From contig JAODMO010000007.1 of the NCBI GenBank assembly GCA_025464995.1, forward strand, positions 24,475-88,474: a DNA stretch of 64,000 nt. The letters are read 5' to 3'. Under the pieces are notes generated by a model. It worked only from the letters and a program-made list of their open reading frames with translations, made no database searches and was not told the origin of the DNA. The position numbers and the translations under genes are program-made. This DNA comes from Microbacteriaceae bacterium. GTDB taxonomy: Bacteria; Actinomycetota; Actinomycetes; Actinomycetales; Microbacteriaceae. Positions 61,437 to 64,000 of this stretch are shown here, piece after piece (positions within the stretch are counted from its first letter, which is position 1; each line of letters begins with the position of its first letter).

Positions 61437-61610
61437 TCACAGCAAACAGCACTTCATATAAGTGATGTAACGCTCGCCATAGTTCTCAGTGAGGTATCCG
61501 GCGCGGCCCTGCTTTTCAGCGCCTCTCTGAAACTGAGGCGAGGCGTCTCGACTCACCCAGTCGTCGAACTGTGTCGCGATGTCGGCGCGGGAGTTCGGAT
61601 CCAGCGGGCA
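61437..61610 (-). pseudogene. Gene fragment next to tRNA-Arg in AT-richer DNA
   Basis: Minus strand. A frame encodes NSRADIATQFDDWVSRDASP followed by QFQRGAEKQGRAGYLTENYG and ERYITYMKCCLL, ending at a stop at 61437. Upstream a TAG at 61611-61613 removes any start. The stretch 61380-61480 is AT-richer than the surrounding sequence. The family is not recognised. The location just past the tRNA 3' end is typical of integrated-element remains. No gene can be supported in the remainder of 61268-61726. Confidence 0.4.
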
Positions 61611-61726
61611 CTAGCCAATCCATTTCCATGGCCGCGTGACCAACAACAGATAGGCGTGAAGGGATTATGACGAGTGTGGGCAGAATGTGGGCACGAGCCG
61701 ATTTTGAACGCCGCCGCGTAACGACG

Positions 61727-61750
61727 AAAGCCCCGCAATCGCGGGGCTTT
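61727..61750 (-). terminator. Rho-independent terminator of tRNA-Arg
   Basis: AAAGCCCCGC and GCGGGGCTTT pair around a 4-nt loop. It starts 4 nt after the tRNA 3' end on the minus strand. Confidence 0.8.
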
Positions 61751-61753
61751 CAG

Positions 61754-61829
61754 TGGTGCGCCCGGAGGGATTTGAACCCCCGGCCTATTGATCCGTAGTC
61801 AATTGCTCTATCCGCTGAGCTACGGGCGC
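61754..61829 (-). tRNA. tRNA-Arg (anticodon ACG)
   Basis: Minus strand, 76 nt including an encoded CCA. The acceptor stem is GCGCCCG/CGGGCGC; the anticodon stem ATTGA/TCAAT encloses the loop CTACGGA, giving anticodon ACG; the T arm holds GGTTCAAATCC. This is the standard arginine tRNA whose A34 is deaminated to inosine by TadA, encoded at 14025-14477. Confidence 0.95.
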
Positions 61830-62002
61830 ATGTCTGCGATTCACGTCTCCGCAAATGCCAACTGGAAAACTATACCAGCGACTCGGGCACCATTTGTCCA
61901 CAGCGCCCGTCCGGCCTTGCGCAAGTCGGTTCTGCTGGACGAATAGCGGCTGTTAGCGTGGAGGGATTGCTCGTCCAGTAAGCGATCTCAATGAGGAGAA
62001 TC

Positions 62003-64000
62003 ATGAGCACCCCGTCGAATGAATCCGTTCTCGACCAAGATCCGAAGCTTCCGCCGGTTGCGCTCGATGCCGGGGTGTTGGAGGCCGAAGACCGCGCCTG
62101 GACGCCCGCGAAGATCGCGCTCTGGGTGGCGATAGCGCTGCTCGGCGGCGTCGCGTGGACGATGATCGCCATCGTGCGCGGCGAGACCATCAACGCCATC
62201 TGGTTCGTGTTCGCGTCGGTGTGCACATACCTGATCGGTCACCGGTTCTACTCGAAGTTCATCGAGAAGCACCTGCTGCGCCCCGACGACCGGCGTGCGA
62301 CGCCCGCCGAGTACAACGCCGACGGCAAGGACTTCTCGGTCACCGACCGACGCGTGCTGTTCGGCCACCACTTCGCCGCCATCGCCGGCGCCGGCCCGCT
62401 CGTTGGCCCTGTGCTCGCGGCCCAAATGGGCTACTTGCCCGGCACCCTGTGGATCATCGTCGGGGTGGTACTCGCCGGCGCGGTGCAGGACTACCTCATC
62501 CTCTTCTTCTCCATGCGCCGCGGCGGACGGTCGCTCGGCCAAATGGCCCGCGACGAGCTCGGCGTGGTCGGCGGAACGGCCGCGCTCATCGCGACCCTCA
62601 CGATCATGGTCATCATCGTCGCCATCCTCGCCCTCGTGGTTGTCAACGCACTCGCCGAGAGCCCGTGGGGTGTCTTCTCGGTCGGCATGACTATCCCCAT
62701 CGCCCTGCTCATGGGCGTGTACCTCCGCTTCATCCGCCCCGGCAAGGTCACCGAGGTGTCGATCATCGGGTTCGTGCTGTTGCTCGCCGCGATCATCGGG
62801 GGCGGCTACGTCGCGCAGACCGACTGGGGCGTGGCGCTCTTCACAATCGACAAGGTGCCGCTCGCCATCGGAATCATCGTCTACGGGTTCATTGCCGCCA
62901 TCTTGCCCGTCTGGCTGCTGCTCGCACCGCGCGACTACCTGTCGACGTTCATGAAGATCGGCACCATCGTGATGCTCGCGATCGCGATCGTCATCGTCCG
63001 TCCCGAGATCAATGTTCCGGCGATCAGCGAGTTCGCCGTCTCCGGCACCGGCCCCGTGGTCGCCGGCTCGCTCTTCCCCTTCCTCTTCGTGACCATCGCG
63101 TGCGGTGCGCTCTCCGGGTTCCACGCGCTCATCGCCTCGGGCACCACTCCCAAGCTCGTGGAGAAGGAACGCCAGACGCGCACCATCGGCTACGGCGGCA
63201 TGCTCATGGAGTCGTTCGTGGCCATCATGGCCCTCGTCGCGGCCCTCTCGATCGACCGCGGTATCTACTTCGCCATGAACGCCTCGGCGGCCGCGACCGG
63301 TGGAACGATCGAGGGCGCGGTCGCCTTTGTCAACGGGCTGGGACTCTCGGGCGTCAACCTCACCCCCGACATGCTCTCGCAGACGGCGGCGGATGTCGGC
63401 GAGGAGTCGATCATCTCGCGCACGGGTGGCGCGCCCACCCTCGCCGTCGGGCTCGCGCACATCATGCAGCAGCTCTTCGGCGGCACCGGCTTCATGGCCT
63501 TCTGGTACCACTTCGCCATCATGTTCGAGGCGCTGTTTATCCTGACCGCAGTCGACGCCGGAACGCGCGTGGCGCGCTTTATGCTGCAGGATTCCATCGG
63601 TAACTTTGCCCCGAAGTTCAAGGAGCACTCATGGCGTCCCGGCGCCTGGCTGTGCACCGCCGTTATGGTGGCTGCCTGGGGGCTGGTGCTCCTGATGGGC
63701 GTGACGGACCCCCTCGGCGGCATCAACACGCTGTTCCCGCTGTTCGGCATCGCCAACCAGCTGCTGGCCGCCATTGCGCTCTCGGTGTGCCTCGCCATCG
63801 TGGCGAAACGGGGGAACTTCAAGTACCTGTGGATCGTCGCAGTGCCCCTGGCATTTGCGGCGGTGGTGACCATCACGGCGAGCTACCAGAAGATCTTCTC
63901 GTCCACGCCGGCAGTCGGGTACTTCGCCAACAACGCGGCGTTCAGCAAGGCGCTCGCGGACGGCAAAACGGAGTTTGGCACGGCCAAGAGCGTCGCCGCC
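62003..64000 (+). CDS. cstA: Carbon starvation protein CstA, probable peptide/pyruvate transporter, C-terminus beyond window
   Basis: Polytopic membrane protein; 666 residues are in the window and the frame stays open to the edge. The ATG at 62003 follows GAGGAGA. After a cytosolic N-terminus the first helix is IALWVAIALLGGVAW; HFAAIAGAGPLVGPVLAAQM, FFSMRRGGRSLGQMARDELG, GALSGFHALIASGTTPKLVE and AVDAGTRVARFMLQD are CstA hallmarks. In E. coli CstA is linked to peptide and pyruvate uptake on carbon limitation. A 10-bp palindrome (CTTGCGCAAG, 61916-61925) lies upstream. Confidence 0.93.
   Translation, partial: MSTPSNESVLDQDPKLPPVALDAGVLEAEDRAWTPAKIALWVAIALLGGVAWTMIAIVRGETINAIWFVFASVCTYLIGHRFYSKFIEKHLLRPDDRRATPAEYNADGKDFSVTDRRVLFGHHFAAIAGAGPLVGPVLAAQMGYLPGTLWIIVGVVLAGAVQDYLILFFSMRRGGRSLGQMARDELGVVGGTAALIATLTIMVIIVAILALVVVNALAESPWGVFSVGMTIPIALLMGVYLRFIRPGKVTEVSIIGFVLLLAAIIGGGYVAQTDWGVALFTIDKVPLAIGIIVYGFIAAILPVWLLLAPRDYLSTFMKIGTIVMLAIAIVIVRPEINVPAISEFAVSGTGPVVAGSLFPFLFVTIACGALSGFHALIASGTTPKLVEKERQTRTIGYGGMLMESFVAIMALVAALSIDRGIYFAMNASAAATGGTIEGAVAFVNGLGLSGVNLTPDMLSQTAADVGEESIISRTGGAPTLAVGLAHIMQQLFGGTGFMAFWYHFAIMFEALFILTAVDAGTRVARFMLQDSIGNFAPKFKEHSWRPGAWLCTAVMVAAWGLVLLMGVTDPLGGINTLFPLFGIANQLLAAIALSVCLAIVAKRGNFKYLWIVAVPLAFAAVVTITASYQKIFSSTPAVGYFANNAAFSKALADGKTEFGTAKSVAA

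Noticed and set aside
61560..61760. Integrase gene end next to tRNA-Arg
   Set aside because: No integrase motifs could be read in any frame; only an unrecognised fragment is present.
61988..63628. Minus-strand frame of 546 codons across cstA
   Set aside because: Asp/His/Arg-rich complement of the CstA frame, which has clear family motifs and a ribosome binding site.

Overview
The window is chromosomal DNA from a high-GC actinobacterium, most likely a member of Microbacteriaceae. This rests on protein resemblance recognised by eye, not on a search. Supporting features are a short archaeal-type AspRS, a 32-residue bS22-like ribosomal peptide beside an excisionase-type HTH gene, many leaderless genes, and the frequent words GCATCC/GGATGC. 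Most of it is densely packed coding sequence with 4-nt start/stop overlaps. No prophage, intact insertion sequence, CRISPR array or rRNA was seen.

Layout. 1-5.6 kb: cytochrome c maturation operon (phosphatase-ResA-CcdA-ResB, minus strand, ResB cut by the window edge), aspS, and small redox and ribosomal genes. 5.7-7.8 kb: TrkH/TrkA potassium uptake. 8-12 kb: two glycosyltransferases, one carrying a HEAT-like N-terminal half, and a small membrane protein. 12-19.7 kb: proC, a CDF metal transporter, tadA, upp, a lipoprotein-carrier-like protein with an ABC exporter, and a winged-helix gene whose long leader encodes a Met/Cys-rich peptide. 19.8-31 kb: a putrescine-to-succinate catabolic block (putrescine oxidase, permease, two aldehyde dehydrogenases, glutamate dehydrogenase, GabT) with a divergent PucR-family regulator. 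31-38 kb: MarR plus photolyase, and transporters.

38-48.4 kb holds a catabolic operon: ribose-type ABC importer, a GMC oxidoreductase with its small partner subunit, and an aldehyde dehydrogenase. A GntR gene is divergent at one end, and remnants of a LacI regulator and a sugar-acid dehydratase lie at the other. The enzyme pair has no export signal and no cytochrome subunit, so its electron acceptor and substrate are open questions. 48.4-53.3 kb: a possible zinc-ribbon microprotein and a 1258-residue surface protein with eight Ig-like repeats and an LAHTG sorting signal. 53.8-64 kb: DUF1206 protein, secreted proteins, ArfB, a zinc alcohol dehydrogenase, an HNH/Excalibur nuclease, an MBL hydrolase, tRNA-Arg(ACG) next to decayed sequence, and cstA running off the right edge.

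The strongest leads are the Met/Cys leader peptide at 18.2 kb, the symmetric divergent leaderless promoter between proC and the CDF gene, the recurring -10 element six nucleotides before start codons, and the cytoplasmic-looking GMC system.
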